Shown: piece after piece, positions 53,088 through 61,582 of the stretch
Numbering within the stretch: the first letter of the stretch is position 1
How the letters are laid out: each line of letters opens with the position of its first letter
From: DUUI01 sp964627845
GTDB lineage: Bacteria > Bacillota_I > Bacilli_A > Erysipelotrichales > Erysipelotrichaceae
Length of the DNA: 64,000 bases
Direction of reading: 5' to 3'
Assembly (NCBI GenBank): GCA_964627845.1
Contig: CAZVKL010000003.1
Location: forward strand, 4,176 to 68,175
Notes under the pieces: generated by a model
What the model was told of the DNA's origin: nothing
Databases searched by the model: none
Seen by the model: the letters and a program-made list of their open reading frames with translations, nothing else
Translations under genes and position numbers: made by a program

Positions 53088-54056
53088 ATGTCAGTAGTTA
53101 CAATGAAACAATTATTAGAGAGTGGAGCTCATTTCGGGCACCAAACTCGCCGCTGGAATCCGAAAATGAAACCATACATTTACGCAACAAAAAATGGGTC
53201 TCATATTCTAGATTTAGGCATTACCAAGGATGAAATTGAGGTTGCTTACAACAAAATGAAGGAAATTGCCCAAAATAATGGGAAAGTACTCTTTGTTGGG
53301 ACTAAGAAACAAGCTCAAACTTCGGTTTTAGAAGAAGCATTACGTTCAGGAAGTTTCTTTATCAACCAAAGATGGTTAGGTGGTACTTTGACTAACTTTA
53401 AGACCATCCAAAAATCAATTCGTCGTCTTTTAGAAATCGAAAGGATGGATCAAGATGGATCCATTAATGTCTATCCTAAGAAAGAAATCGTTTTACTTCG
53501 TAAAGAAGCAACCCGTTTAGAAAACTTCTTAGGTGGTATTAAAGAAATGAAAAAACTTCCAGATGCAGTCTTCGTGGTTGATCCAACTGAAGATTATAAT
53601 GCGATTTTGGAAGCGAAGAAATTAAAAATCCCTGTATTTGGTATCGTTGATACAAACTGTGATCCTGAAATCGTTGATTACATAATCCCAGCCAATGATG
53701 ATGCAATCAAATCAATTAAATTAATTGTTGGTTTAATGGCAGACGCCATTGTTGAAGCACATGACGGTGTCTTAACTGTTGCATACCAAGGTGAAGATGA
53801 AGAAGATATTACAATGAGTGATGTTATCCGTAATGTGGATGAACAAAACGAACAAAGACGTCGTGCTCGTCAAGAAGAGCGCAGAGCAAGAGAAGAGCGT
53901 CGTCGTCAATATCAAAATCAACAAAACCAACAAAATACAACCTTCAACAGAAACCGTAAGTATGTTCAAAGAGCTGAGCGTCAACAAGAACAAACAGCTG
54001 CTCCAACTACTAACGAGAATAAAACAAAAGAAACAAAACAAACAGAAAGTGAGTAA
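53088..54056 (+). CDS. rpsB: 30S ribosomal protein S2 with a long C-terminal tail
   Basis: A 322-aa protein. Residues 1 to about 232 are ordinary S2 (MKQLLESGAHFGHQTRRW, FINQRWLGGTLTNF, PDAVFVVDP, GIVDTNCDPEIVDY). A tail of about 90 residues follows that is not part of the fold: first an Arg/Glu-rich helical stretch (RRRARQEERRAREERRR), then Gln/Asn-rich and Thr/Lys-rich sequence. Typical S2 is 230-260 aa. The tail is probably disordered and may touch rRNA. AAAGGTAGG precedes the ATG. tsf follows after 2 nt. Confidence 0.97.
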   Translation: MSVVTMKQLLESGAHFGHQTRRWNPKMKPYIYATKNGSHILDLGITKDEIEVAYNKMKEIAQNNGKVLFVGTKKQAQTSVLEEALRSGSFFINQRWLGGTLTNFKTIQKSIRRLLEIERMDQDGSINVYPKKEIVLLRKEATRLENFLGGIKEMKKLPDAVFVVDPTEDYNAILEAKKLKIPVFGIVDTNCDPEIVDYIIPANDDAIKSIKLIVGLMADAIVEAHDGVLTVAYQGEDEEDITMSDVIRNVDEQNEQRRRARQEERRAREERRRQYQNQQNQQNTTFNRNRKYVQRAERQQEQTAAPTTNENKTKETKQTESE

Positions 54057-54058
54057 TA

Positions 54059-54946
54059 ATGACGATGGAAATTAGTGCTAAATTAGTCAAGGAATTACGT
54101 GATTTAACCGGTGCCGGAATGATGGACTGTAAAAAAGCCTTAAAAGAAAACGATGGCGATATTGATAAAGCAGTTCGTTGGTTAAAAGAACAAGGCATTG
54201 CGAAGAGTGCTAAGAAATCTGGTCGTATTGCTGCTGAAGGCTTAGCAGCTGTTAAAACAGCTGGGAACCTAGGGGTCCTTGTTGAGCTTAATGCTGAAAC
54301 TGACTTCGTGGCTAAAAATGACAAATTCTTAGACCTATTAGAAACAATCACTGAGGTAATTATCAATAACAACCCAGTCAACTTAGAAGAAGCGAAAGCT
54401 TTAGAAGTTGATGGAAAAACACTGAACGATTTAATTGTTGATGCAACAGCAACCATCGGTGAGCGTATTGATTTAAGACGTTTTGAAACATTACAAAAAG
54501 AGGATGACCAAACATTTGGTGAGTACGTCCATATGGGTGGTAAAATCGCCGCTTTAACTGTTGTGACTGGTTCTGAAGAGTTTGCGCGCGACATGGCGAT
54601 GCAAGTTGCTTCAATGTCTCCACAATATGTGTCTCAAGATGTAATGCCAGCTGAAATTGTTGAAGAACAACGTGGCATTCAAACTGAAATTTTAAAGAAC
54701 GATCCTGTGCTTTCTACAAAGAATGAAAAGCAACAAGAAGGAATTATCCGTGGACGTGTTTCTAAAGCACTTCAAGAAATTTCATTAGTAGATCAACCTT
54801 ATTTCAAAGAACAAACGATGAAAGTTGGTGACCTTCTCAAGCAACAATCTTTCAATGTTCATTCATTCCTACGTTATGCGGTAGGTGAAGGGATTGAAAA
54901 GAAAGAAGACAATTTTGCTGAAGAAGTAGCCAGTATGACAAAATAA
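54059..54946 (+). CDS. tsf: Translation elongation factor Ts
   Basis: A 295-aa nucleotide exchange factor for EF-Tu. The N-terminal UBA-like region (LVKELRDLTGAGMMDCKKAL) and the TDFVAKND segment that contacts EF-Tu are present. The length is the usual one. Two ATGs (54059, 54065) could be the start; AAGTGAG lies 5 nt before the first. A terminator follows, so rpsB-tsf forms a unit. Confidence 0.97.
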   Translation: MTMEISAKLVKELRDLTGAGMMDCKKALKENDGDIDKAVRWLKEQGIAKSAKKSGRIAAEGLAAVKTAGNLGVLVELNAETDFVAKNDKFLDLLETITEVIINNNPVNLEEAKALEVDGKTLNDLIVDATATIGERIDLRRFETLQKEDDQTFGEYVHMGGKIAALTVVTGSEEFARDMAMQVASMSPQYVSQDVMPAEIVEEQRGIQTEILKNDPVLSTKNEKQQEGIIRGRVSKALQEISLVDQPYFKEQTMKVGDLLKQQSFNVHSFLRYAVGEGIEKKEDNFAEEVASMTK

Positions 54947-54948
54947 CT

Positions 54949-54973
54949 AGGACACTTCACAGTGTCCTTTTTT
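54949..54973 (+). terminator. Terminator after tsf
   Basis: A perfect 8-bp stem (AGGACACT / AGTGTCCT) with loop TCAC and six T. Confidence 0.9.
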
Positions 54974-54992
54974 ATAAAATAAGGAGTGTATG

Positions 54993-55703
54993 ATGTATAA
55001 TAGAGTTGTCTTAAAACTGTCTGGAGAAGCACTATCAAATGGACAGGGAGCCTATGATGCAGAAATGTTAAAACAAATTTCTCTTCAAATAAAGGACATG
55101 GTAGATTTAGGAATTGAAGTTGCTGTTGTTGTCGGTGGTGGTAATTTGATGCGCGGAAAACAAGAGAGCGCGTTACAAATTGAGCGAGTCTCCAGAGATT
55201 ACATGGGAATGCTTGCCACGGTGATGAATGCAATCGCAATTCAAGGGTCATTAGAAGCATTAGATGTGGAAACACGTGTTCAAACTGCGATCGAAATGAG
55301 AGCGATAGCTGAGCCGTATATTTTAAGAAGAGCGATTCGTCACTTAGAAAAAGGACGTGTGGTTATCTTTGGTGCTGGTACTGGTAGTCCGTTTTTCTCA
55401 ACCGATACCTTGGCAGCATTGAGAGCTTCAGAAATTAAGGCGGACGTTATTTTATTTGCGAAAAACGGTGTGGATGGAGTTTACGATTCAGATCCTAAAC
55501 TGAATAAAGATGCTGTTAAATATGATGAATTAACGTATATGGAAATGATACAAAAGAATTTACAGGTGATGGATACAACTGCAACGTCAATGTGCATGGA
55601 AAATGATATTGATTTGTTGATTTTCAATATCAATGAACCTGGAAATATTCTTAAAGCGGCTTTACAACAAGTCGAAGGTACAATAGTTAGAAAAGGAGAC
55701 TAA
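54993..55703 (+). CDS. pyrH: Uridylate kinase
   Basis: A 236-aa UMP kinase of the amino-acid kinase fold, making UDP. VLKLSGEALS is at the N-terminus, VVVGGGNLMRG near 48-58, GAGTGSPFFSTDT near 128. It is hexameric and normally regulated by GTP and UTP. I prefer the second of two tandem ATGs (54993), which lies 6 nt after AAGGAG; the first (54990) would be only 3 nt away. Three bases separate it from frr. Confidence 0.96.
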   Translation: MYNRVVLKLSGEALSNGQGAYDAEMLKQISLQIKDMVDLGIEVAVVVGGGNLMRGKQESALQIERVSRDYMGMLATVMNAIAIQGSLEALDVETRVQTAIEMRAIAEPYILRRAIRHLEKGRVVIFGAGTGSPFFSTDTLAALRASEIKADVILFAKNGVDGVYDSDPKLNKDAVKYDELTYMEMIQKNLQVMDTTATSMCMENDIDLLIFNINEPGNILKAALQQVEGTIVRKGD

Positions 55704-55705
55704 GA

Positions 55706-56245
55706 ATGTATAGAGAATTATCTCAAGAACAAATGGATAAAGTGATTGAAAACTTACATGAAACTTTATCAGTCCTTAGAACTGGACGAGCAAACCCTAA
55801 TATGCTTAATACAGTGATGATTGACTATTATGGTGAAATGACACCGATCAATCAAATGTCTCAAATTTCAGTGGTTGAAGGACGCCAATTAGTGGTTAAA
55901 CTTTATGACCCTAGCCAACTACAAGCGGTTGAAAGAGCGATTAATGCAGCAAACTTAGGTGTGAATGCTCAAAATGATGGAACAGTGGTAAGAATGTCGA
56001 TCCCTGCATTAACAGGAGAGACGCGTAAACAACTGTCTAAAGAAGTTGGAAAACATGAAGAAGATGCTAAAGTAGCGATTCGTAATATTCGTCGTGATAT
56101 TAATGACAGCATTAAGAAAGATGATGAATTTACAGAAGATACTGAACGTCGTGAATTAGAGAGTATTCAAAAAATAACTGATGAATACATCAAGAAGATT
56201 GAAAAGATTTCTGAAGAAAAAGTTCAAGAAATCATGACTGTCTAA
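55706..56245 (+). CDS. frr: Ribosome recycling factor
   Basis: A 179-aa protein with the two-domain RRF shape: a long helical bundle and a small beta domain. VLRTGRANPNML near residue 25 and VVRMSIPALTGETRKQL near 98 are the family signatures. With EF-G it splits post-termination ribosomes. AAAGGAG precedes the ATG. Slightly shorter than the usual 185 aa. Confidence 0.97.
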   Translation: MYRELSQEQMDKVIENLHETLSVLRTGRANPNMLNTVMIDYYGEMTPINQMSQISVVEGRQLVVKLYDPSQLQAVERAINAANLGVNAQNDGTVVRMSIPALTGETRKQLSKEVGKHEEDAKVAIRNIRRDINDSIKKDDEFTEDTERRELESIQKITDEYIKKIEKISEEKVQEIMTV

Positions 56246-56246
56246 G

Positions 56247-56945
56247 ATGAGTAATCAGCTCAACCATGTCGCCATCATCATGGATGGAAATGGGCGTTGG
56301 GCACAAAAACAAAAACAGAAACGCACATTCGGTCATTTTCATGGTGCTCAGAATGTGCGTGATATTGCGTTAGCCGCTCAAGATTTAGGGATTCAAACAC
56401 TCACTTTGTATGCTTTTTCGACAGAGAACTGGAAGAGACCTTTACAAGAGATTGATTACCTAATGAAGTTACCTGCCTATTTCTTCGACAAATTTATGAA
56501 AGAATTGATGGATCGACAAATAAAAATTGAATTTATCGGTCATTTTAGTCGTTTGCCGGATAATACTCGAAAAGTCCTTCAACGAGCGATCGACCTGTCA
56601 AAAGATAATACCTCAATGCGACTTTGTTTTGCGATGGATTATGGATCTCGAGATGAACTCGTCCATGCATTTAGAACTTATGCGAATGAAGTCAAGGAAG
56701 GTAGAGAGAATAATTTATCTGAAGAAGAGGTCTCAAATTATCTGATGACATCTAAACTAGGGGATGTTGATTTAATGATACGGACAAGTTTAGATTATCG
56801 CTTATCAAATTTTTTATTATGGCAAAGTGCTTACGCAGAATTAATGTTTGTCGATAAAGCGTGGCCCGTGTTCACACCTCAAGATTTAAAGGCGTGTGTC
56901 AATGATTATTTAAGTCGTCAACGTCGCTATGGAGGTCTCAAGTGA
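56247..56945 (+). CDS. uppS: Undecaprenyl diphosphate synthase
   Basis: A 232-aa cis-prenyltransferase that builds the C55 lipid carrier of wall and surface sugars. IIMDGNGRWAQ holds the catalytic D13; TLYAFSTENWKRP and the late RTSLDYRLSNFLLWQ and YAELMF are conserved. The RTSL stretch is normally RTSGE; here Leu and Asp replace Gly and Glu. The start is one base after the frr stop without a clear ribosome binding site. It overlaps cdsA (GTGA). Confidence 0.94.
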   Translation: MSNQLNHVAIIMDGNGRWAQKQKQKRTFGHFHGAQNVRDIALAAQDLGIQTLTLYAFSTENWKRPLQEIDYLMKLPAYFFDKFMKELMDRQIKIEFIGHFSRLPDNTRKVLQRAIDLSKDNTSMRLCFAMDYGSRDELVHAFRTYANEVKEGRENNLSEEEVSNYLMTSKLGDVDLMIRTSLDYRLSNFLLWQSAYAELMFVDKAWPVFTPQDLKACVNDYLSRQRRYGGLK

Positions 56946-57718
56946 AACAACGAATTATTACAGGTTTAATATTAGGGTTAATTGCACTTATTGGTATTGC
57001 CATTAGTTTAGAGACGTTTAAAATGATTTTATATTTACTTGTGGCAGTGGCTTGTCTTGAAGTTTATCAACTGAAACAAGATCGTTTTAATGTCTTAGTT
57101 CCTTTTTTAATGTTTGTCAGTATCTACTTGATGACTTACTTTAATAGCGTAGGTCAGCTTATTATCTTGTCGGTAATGTTTTTAATCTTTTCAATTATTC
57201 ATTTAATTGATGAGCATTTTACCATCAAAGATTATTTTTTATGTTTTGGATTAGTCTTTTTAATCTCACTGACGCTCATTGGCGGGATTACCCTGTATCA
57301 ACTTGCAGGTCCAATGGCTATTTTATGGGTCTTTGTCGCCAATTATGCTTGTGATACAGGGGCATATTTTATTGGAATTCGTTATGGTAAACGGAAACTG
57401 AATGAGCGATTGTCACCTAAAAAGACGATTGAAGGTTCAATTGGAGGATGGGTTGTTGGATTTATGTCCTCCATCTTATTTGGTTTGATATTCCTTCAAG
57501 CTTTTTACACGTTTAACTTTTTAATTGTTGGGTCGTTTTTAATCCCACTAACTGCTCAGGTTGGTGATTTATTCTTCTCTTCGATTAAACGACACTATCA
57601 AGTAAAAGATTTTGGGGGTATTTTCCCAGGACATGGTGGGGTTTTAGATCGAATTGATTCACTGATTTTCTCACTATTTTTAGTTAATTTATTATTAATG
57701 ATTTGGAGTATTTTATGA
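56942..57718 (+). CDS. cdsA: Phosphatidate cytidylyltransferase
   Basis: A 258-aa membrane enzyme that makes CDP-diacylglycerol from phosphatidate and CTP. About seven hydrophobic segments; the signature is SSIKRHYQVKDFG followed by FPGHGGVLDRID near residues 212-240. It starts with GTG overlapping the uppS stop. In Bacillus dxr comes next; here rseP does. Confidence 0.95.
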   Translation: MKQRIITGLILGLIALIGIAISLETFKMILYLLVAVACLEVYQLKQDRFNVLVPFLMFVSIYLMTYFNSVGQLIILSVMFLIFSIIHLIDEHFTIKDYFLCFGLVFLISLTLIGGITLYQLAGPMAILWVFVANYACDTGAYFIGIRYGKRKLNERLSPKKTIEGSIGGWVVGFMSSILFGLIFLQAFYTFNFLIVGSFLIPLTAQVGDLFFSSIKRHYQVKDFGGIFPGHGGVLDRIDSLIFSLFLVNLLLMIWSIL

Positions 57719-58767
57719 TCGCAATTATTGTCTTTGTTATTACATTAGGAATTATTATTACATTACATGAGTTAGGGCATTTAATTGCGGCTAAAGCATT
57801 TGGTGTCTATTGCCGAGAGTTTGCGATTGGGATGGGACCAAAACTCTTTTCAAAACAAGGGAAAGAAACAATTTACTCGCTTCGAGCTTTACCAATCGGT
57901 GGTTATGTGGCCATGGCTGGTGAACCTGATGAAGATGATCAAATGCCAGTGGATTTACCCTTTGAGAGAACTCTGCCGGGGATTCATCCTCTAAAGCGGA
58001 TTGTTGTTTACTTAGCTGGCATCATGATGAACATCGTTTTATTTGTGTTGGCTTTTACGATCTTCTTTAATTTTGTTGGGATTCAACAACCTGAAAATAT
58101 GACCAGCATTATCTCTTATGTGGCACCAGATTCTCCTGCCCAACGTGCAGGTTTACAAGAAGGTGACGAAATTGTTGAAGTACAAAAAGATGATCAAATC
58201 CATCCTATTGGAAATTATGCTGATTTATTGGAAGTAACACAGGATAATCAAGATGAGATTATTTATGTTGTTCAAAGAGCGGAACAACGGATTGAAGCCA
58301 ATTTAAATCCAGAATATAGTCCAGAGCAAGATCGATATTTAGTGGGGATTTCATTTGAAGTTCCTACACAAGAAGTAAATTTAATAGAGAGTTTTCTTTA
58401 TTCAGTTGAATTCTTGGGCACTTATTCTGTGTTAATTTTTCAAGCATTAGGGGGTTTAATTATGGGTCGTGGATTAGATCAATTGGGAGGTCCTATTCGA
58501 ATCTTCCAGGAAACCTCGAGAGTTGCTTCGTTTGGTTTATTGCCTATTATTGCTTGGATTGGTCAATTATCATTGAATGTTGCGATCTTCAACTTATTAC
58601 CGATTCCTGCTTTAGATGGAGGACGAGTGCTCTTAACGGTGGCTGAATTAGTCTTGGGCCGTCCGATTAATAAAGATTTAGAAAACAGATTAATTACAGT
58701 GAGTTTCCTTTTACTATTATTGTTTATTGGCGTTATAATAGTAAATGACATTGTAGGTTTATTTTAA
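57715..58767 (+). CDS. rseP: Site-2 intramembrane metalloprotease RseP/RasP
   Basis: A 350-aa zinc protease that cuts within membrane helices, typically anti-sigma factors and signal peptide remnants. HELGH (H18, E19, H22) lies in the first helix; the third ligand is the aspartate of PALDGGR near residue 301. A PDZ domain lies between (about 125-215; SPAQRAGLQEGDEI). I chose the ATG at 57715 (ATGA with the cdsA stop, GGAG 6 nt before); an earlier in-frame TTG at 57703 is less likely. Confidence 0.94.
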   Translation: MIAIIVFVITLGIIITLHELGHLIAAKAFGVYCREFAIGMGPKLFSKQGKETIYSLRALPIGGYVAMAGEPDEDDQMPVDLPFERTLPGIHPLKRIVVYLAGIMMNIVLFVLAFTIFFNFVGIQQPENMTSIISYVAPDSPAQRAGLQEGDEIVEVQKDDQIHPIGNYADLLEVTQDNQDEIIYVVQRAEQRIEANLNPEYSPEQDRYLVGISFEVPTQEVNLIESFLYSVEFLGTYSVLIFQALGGLIMGRGLDQLGGPIRIFQETSRVASFGLLPIIAWIGQLSLNVAIFNLLPIPALDGGRVLLTVAELVLGRPINKDLENRLITVSFLLLLLFIGVIIVNDIVGLF

Positions 58768-58787
58768 ATAGAAAAGGAGCTAGAGAA

Positions 58788-59777
58788 ATGAAAGTATGTG
58801 TTATTGGTGGTGCTGGTTATATTGGTAGCCACACTGTTTATGAATTAATTGACGATGGACACGAAGTTGTTGTTATTGACAACTTATCGACTGGACAAAG
58901 AGAGGCTGTTCATAAAGAGGCTAAGTTATTGATTGGTGATATTACCAACTTTGAACAATTGGATGATTTAATCGCTAAAGAACAAAAGGAAGGACCTTTT
59001 GATGCGGTCATGCATTTTGCGGCCAAGATTGTTGTACCTGAATCAGTTGAACAACCATTAGAGTACTATCACAATAATGTTGAGGGAGTTCGTGTGATGT
59101 TAGCGGTGATGGCGAAACATGGCATTAAGAACGTTATTTTCTCTTCGACGGCAGCTGTTTATGGACAACCTGAACATGGTGTTTGTCATGAGAGTGATGA
59201 GACTAAACCGATTAATCCTTACGGTGAAACGAAACTAGCTTCTGAGAAAATGATTCAATGGGTTGCGAATGCCCATGACATGAACTATTGTATATTTAGA
59301 TATTTCAATGTTGCGGGTGCACATGACTCTTTAGAGATTGGTTTAAATCGTGATGCTTTAACGCATATTATTCCAATTACCGTTCAAACAGCATTAAAGA
59401 TTAGAGAATCAATGGACATCTTTGGTGATGATTATGATACAAAAGATGGTACTTGTGTTAGAGACTATATCCACGTGTCTGACTTAGCTTATGCACATGT
59501 ATTAGGAATGAAGTATATTGTTAATGAGAATAAATCTGGCATCTTTAACTTAGGCTCTTCAACTGGTTATTCAGTGAAGGAAGTAGTTGATGAGGTCAGC
59601 AAGTATGCGCCTGTTAATTATAAGATGGGTCCTAGAAGAGCGGGAGATCCAGCGATGCTGATTGCAGCTGCAGATAAAGCGAAAGAAACACTCGGCTTTG
59701 AGACTAAGCGTGATTTAGCGAAGATTATTAACTCTGATATTAAATATCGTGAAAAATTAAAAGCAGAAAACAAATAA
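58788..59777 (+). CDS. galE: UDP-glucose 4-epimerase
   Basis: A 329-aa short-chain dehydrogenase-type enzyme that interconverts UDP-glucose and UDP-galactose. NAD binding is by GGAGYIGSHTVYEL; the catalytic pair is in NPYGETK, with SSTAAVYG before it. The length is normal. AAAAGGAG precedes the ATG. It stands where proS lies in Bacillus. It could link galactose released by the GH36 enzyme to central metabolism, although galK and galT are not in the window. Confidence 0.95.
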   Translation: MKVCVIGGAGYIGSHTVYELIDDGHEVVVIDNLSTGQREAVHKEAKLLIGDITNFEQLDDLIAKEQKEGPFDAVMHFAAKIVVPESVEQPLEYYHNNVEGVRVMLAVMAKHGIKNVIFSSTAAVYGQPEHGVCHESDETKPINPYGETKLASEKMIQWVANAHDMNYCIFRYFNVAGAHDSLEIGLNRDALTHIIPITVQTALKIRESMDIFGDDYDTKDGTCVRDYIHVSDLAYAHVLGMKYIVNENKSGIFNLGSSTGYSVKEVVDEVSKYAPVNYKMGPRRAGDPAMLIAAADKAKETLGFETKRDLAKIINSDIKYREKLKAENK

Positions 59778-59778
59778 A

Positions 59779-59804
59779 GAAAAGGAGCGTGAGCTCCTTT
59801 TTAG
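59779..59804. terminator. Bidirectional terminator between galE and the TrhA gene
   Basis: A 9-bp stem (AAAAGGAGC / GCTCCTTTT) with loop GTGA. It serves both converging genes. Confidence 0.9.
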
Positions 59805-60484
59805 ATATAAACGATAATGGCTACAACATGTGAGATACTGGCTAGTAGAATAAAGAGGTGCCAAATAAAGTGATAATAAGGTTTACTCTTTTGAGAATAA
59901 AAGTAAACACCAATAGAGTAAAGAATTCCTCCTAAGGCAATAAAGAAGATGAGTCCCCAGTTTCCACTACCGATTAAACTTGGTATTAATAGAATTCCTG
60001 ACCAACCCATTATTAAGTACATAATGACACTAGCTTTTGGGAGTTTAACTTTGGAGATTGATTTATAGAGGATGCCTATTAAGACCATCAACCATTGTAA
60101 GATTAAAACGATTAAGCCTAGGGTTCCTTCAATAACCGATAAACAAATAGGCGTGAAGGTTCCAGCAATCGCAAAGTAAATCATAATATGGTCAATGATA
60201 CGAAATACTGCTTTGTGTTTTGAGTGAAAGTCCATGGCATGATATAAGGTCGAGGCTAAAAACATTAAAAATAAACAGATGAAAAAAATACTGTAGCCTG
60301 CCGCTAAGATGATTCCATCTTTGTTATAACCATAAATTGCGACAACTGGCAGGGTAATGAGTAATATTAATGCTGGAACACCATGACTAATTGCGTTGGC
60401 TAATTCCTCACCAAATGAAAGTTGAAATAAGTTTCCAACTTTTCGTGGATAGGAGAGTCTTTTTCGTGTGACTGAAGTTTTCAT
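59801..60484 (-). CDS. PAQR / hemolysin III family membrane protein TrhA
   Basis: A 227-aa protein with seven predicted helices. Its conserved residues include the EELANAISHG at the N-terminus, STLYHAMDFHSKHKAVFRIIDH and the final HFIWHLFILLASISH; the histidines form the metal site of PAQR proteins. Bacterial members are linked to membrane lipid homeostasis; a hemolytic role is historical naming. AGAGGT lies before the ATG. Confidence 0.92.
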   Translation of the reverse strand: MKTSVTRKRLSYPRKVGNLFQLSFGEELANAISHGVPALILLITLPVVAIYGYNKDGIILAAGYSIFFICLFLMFLASTLYHAMDFHSKHKAVFRIIDHIMIYFAIAGTFTPICLSVIEGTLGLIVLILQWLMVLIGILYKSISKVKLPKASVIMYLIMGWSGILLIPSLIGSGNWGLIFFIALGGILYSIGVYFYSQKSKPYYHFIWHLFILLASISHVVAIIVYI

Positions 60485-60501
60485 TTTTTACCTCTGGCTA
60501 C

Positions 60502-60530
60502 ATTATAACGACCTAAAATCAAATTGTAAA
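60502..60530 (-). promoter_or_regulatory. TrhA gene promoter
   Basis: On the minus strand, TTTACA (60530-60525), a 17-nt spacer and TATAAT (60507-60502). Confidence 0.7.
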
Positions 60531-60553
60531 TGAAAGTAGGATTATGGTAAACT
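60524..60553 (+). promoter_or_regulatory. Possible promoter of the paralog operon
   Basis: TTGTAA (60524-60529), an 18-nt spacer and TAAACT (60548-60553) preceded by TGG. Its -35 is the same DNA as the -35 of the divergent TrhA promoter. Confidence 0.5.
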
Positions 60554-60574
60554 GTAGTAGAAATGTAGGTTATT

Positions 60575-61582
60575 ATGAAATTTCTTAGAATCTTATTAAT
60601 ATTTCTAGGACTGGTGTTGCTACTTGTCTTAGGTTTATACAGTCAAAATTATTTTTCATTTCCGGGAGAACACGCAACAGAGATTCAGGAACCTTTTGGT
60701 GATACGGTTGTAACACTTGAAGAGTATAAAGTCTATGATCTGATTGATGTGCCATTTCGGTTTATTTTAGCGGATGTTAAAATTTCGAATGTTCGTCCTA
60801 TTAATTTTGAGTTGTCACGATTTCAAACCGATGAAGGCTTACAGCTCAATGAAATTGATGAGTACCGAGCTGAAATTTCTAGGAAAGGGTATGACTTGGG
60901 GATTCAAAATGTTACGACCCAGCTTCAGTCTAATGAGAATGAACTCAATGCTAAGATTTTGATTCCTGTCTTGAATTCTTCGAGACAACTATTACGAGTG
61001 AGTATCTCGGGAATTAAGACGGATACTATTTCGTTTGACTTGAGTGAGCCGATGGGGTCAGCTGAAGACCTAGGTGTCACGGTTACAATTACGCCAGAGG
61101 GGATTAATCAGAATCCTGAGCCTGATCTAGAACCTGAAAATCAAGAGGTTGGGACAGTTGAAGAAGAAATATCGAATACAACCCAGATTATGTCGGCAGC
61201 CATGATTAATAAAGACTTAATCCTTTACAAAGGGCTTGAAGATGTTCATAGAATTGACTTTGGTGATAGGGTGCGTATATTATTAGTAGGGGTAAATTTC
61301 GATTATGAATATGATGTAACCATTGCGGCAGCACGTATTTACTTTCCTGAGCAAGATTATTTATATTTTGCTTTAGGACAAGAGTATGTTGTTGAAAATG
61401 GAAATAACATCTTGAATAAGACGGTCAGACAAGAGAATGGATCACTTATATTTCAAATTGATGATCAAATTTATAACATTTTAAATCAACCCTACAACAT
61501 TGAGGTTCGTTATGCGGATTCTCGAAACTGGGTAACCATCCACAAAAATGTGGGCATAGGAAATCAACCGAATGTACAATAG
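60575..61582 (+). CDS. Anchored extracytoplasmic protein of unknown function, paralog A
   Basis: A 335-aa protein I do not recognise. One N-terminal helix (ILLIFLGLVLLLVLGLY, residues about 6-22) leaves the rest outside the cell. Two beta-rich parts flank an acidic linker (PEPDLEPENQEVGTVEEE, near residues 185-205). The first contains YKVYDLIDVPFRFILADVK, shared with the next gene as YKVYKYDNVDYRFILAQVE. The C-terminal part ends YNIEVRYADS, again matched next door. It overlaps paralog B by 11 bp. Context points to the cell surface, next to a glucosaminidase. Confidence 0.75.
   Translation: MKFLRILLIFLGLVLLLVLGLYSQNYFSFPGEHATEIQEPFGDTVVTLEEYKVYDLIDVPFRFILADVKISNVRPINFELSRFQTDEGLQLNEIDEYRAEISRKGYDLGIQNVTTQLQSNENELNAKILIPVLNSSRQLLRVSISGIKTDTISFDLSEPMGSAEDLGVTVTITPEGINQNPEPDLEPENQEVGTVEEEISNTTQIMSAAMINKDLILYKGLEDVHRIDFGDRVRILLVGVNFDYEYDVTIAAARIYFPEQDYLYFALGQEYVVENGNNILNKTVRQENGSLIFQIDDQIYNILNQPYNIEVRYADSRNWVTIHKNVGIGNQPNVQ

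Noticed and set aside
53772..54594. Long minus-strand open frames opposite rpsB and tsf
   Set aside because: They are antisense shadows of coding sequence; they have no ribosome binding site and no family features.
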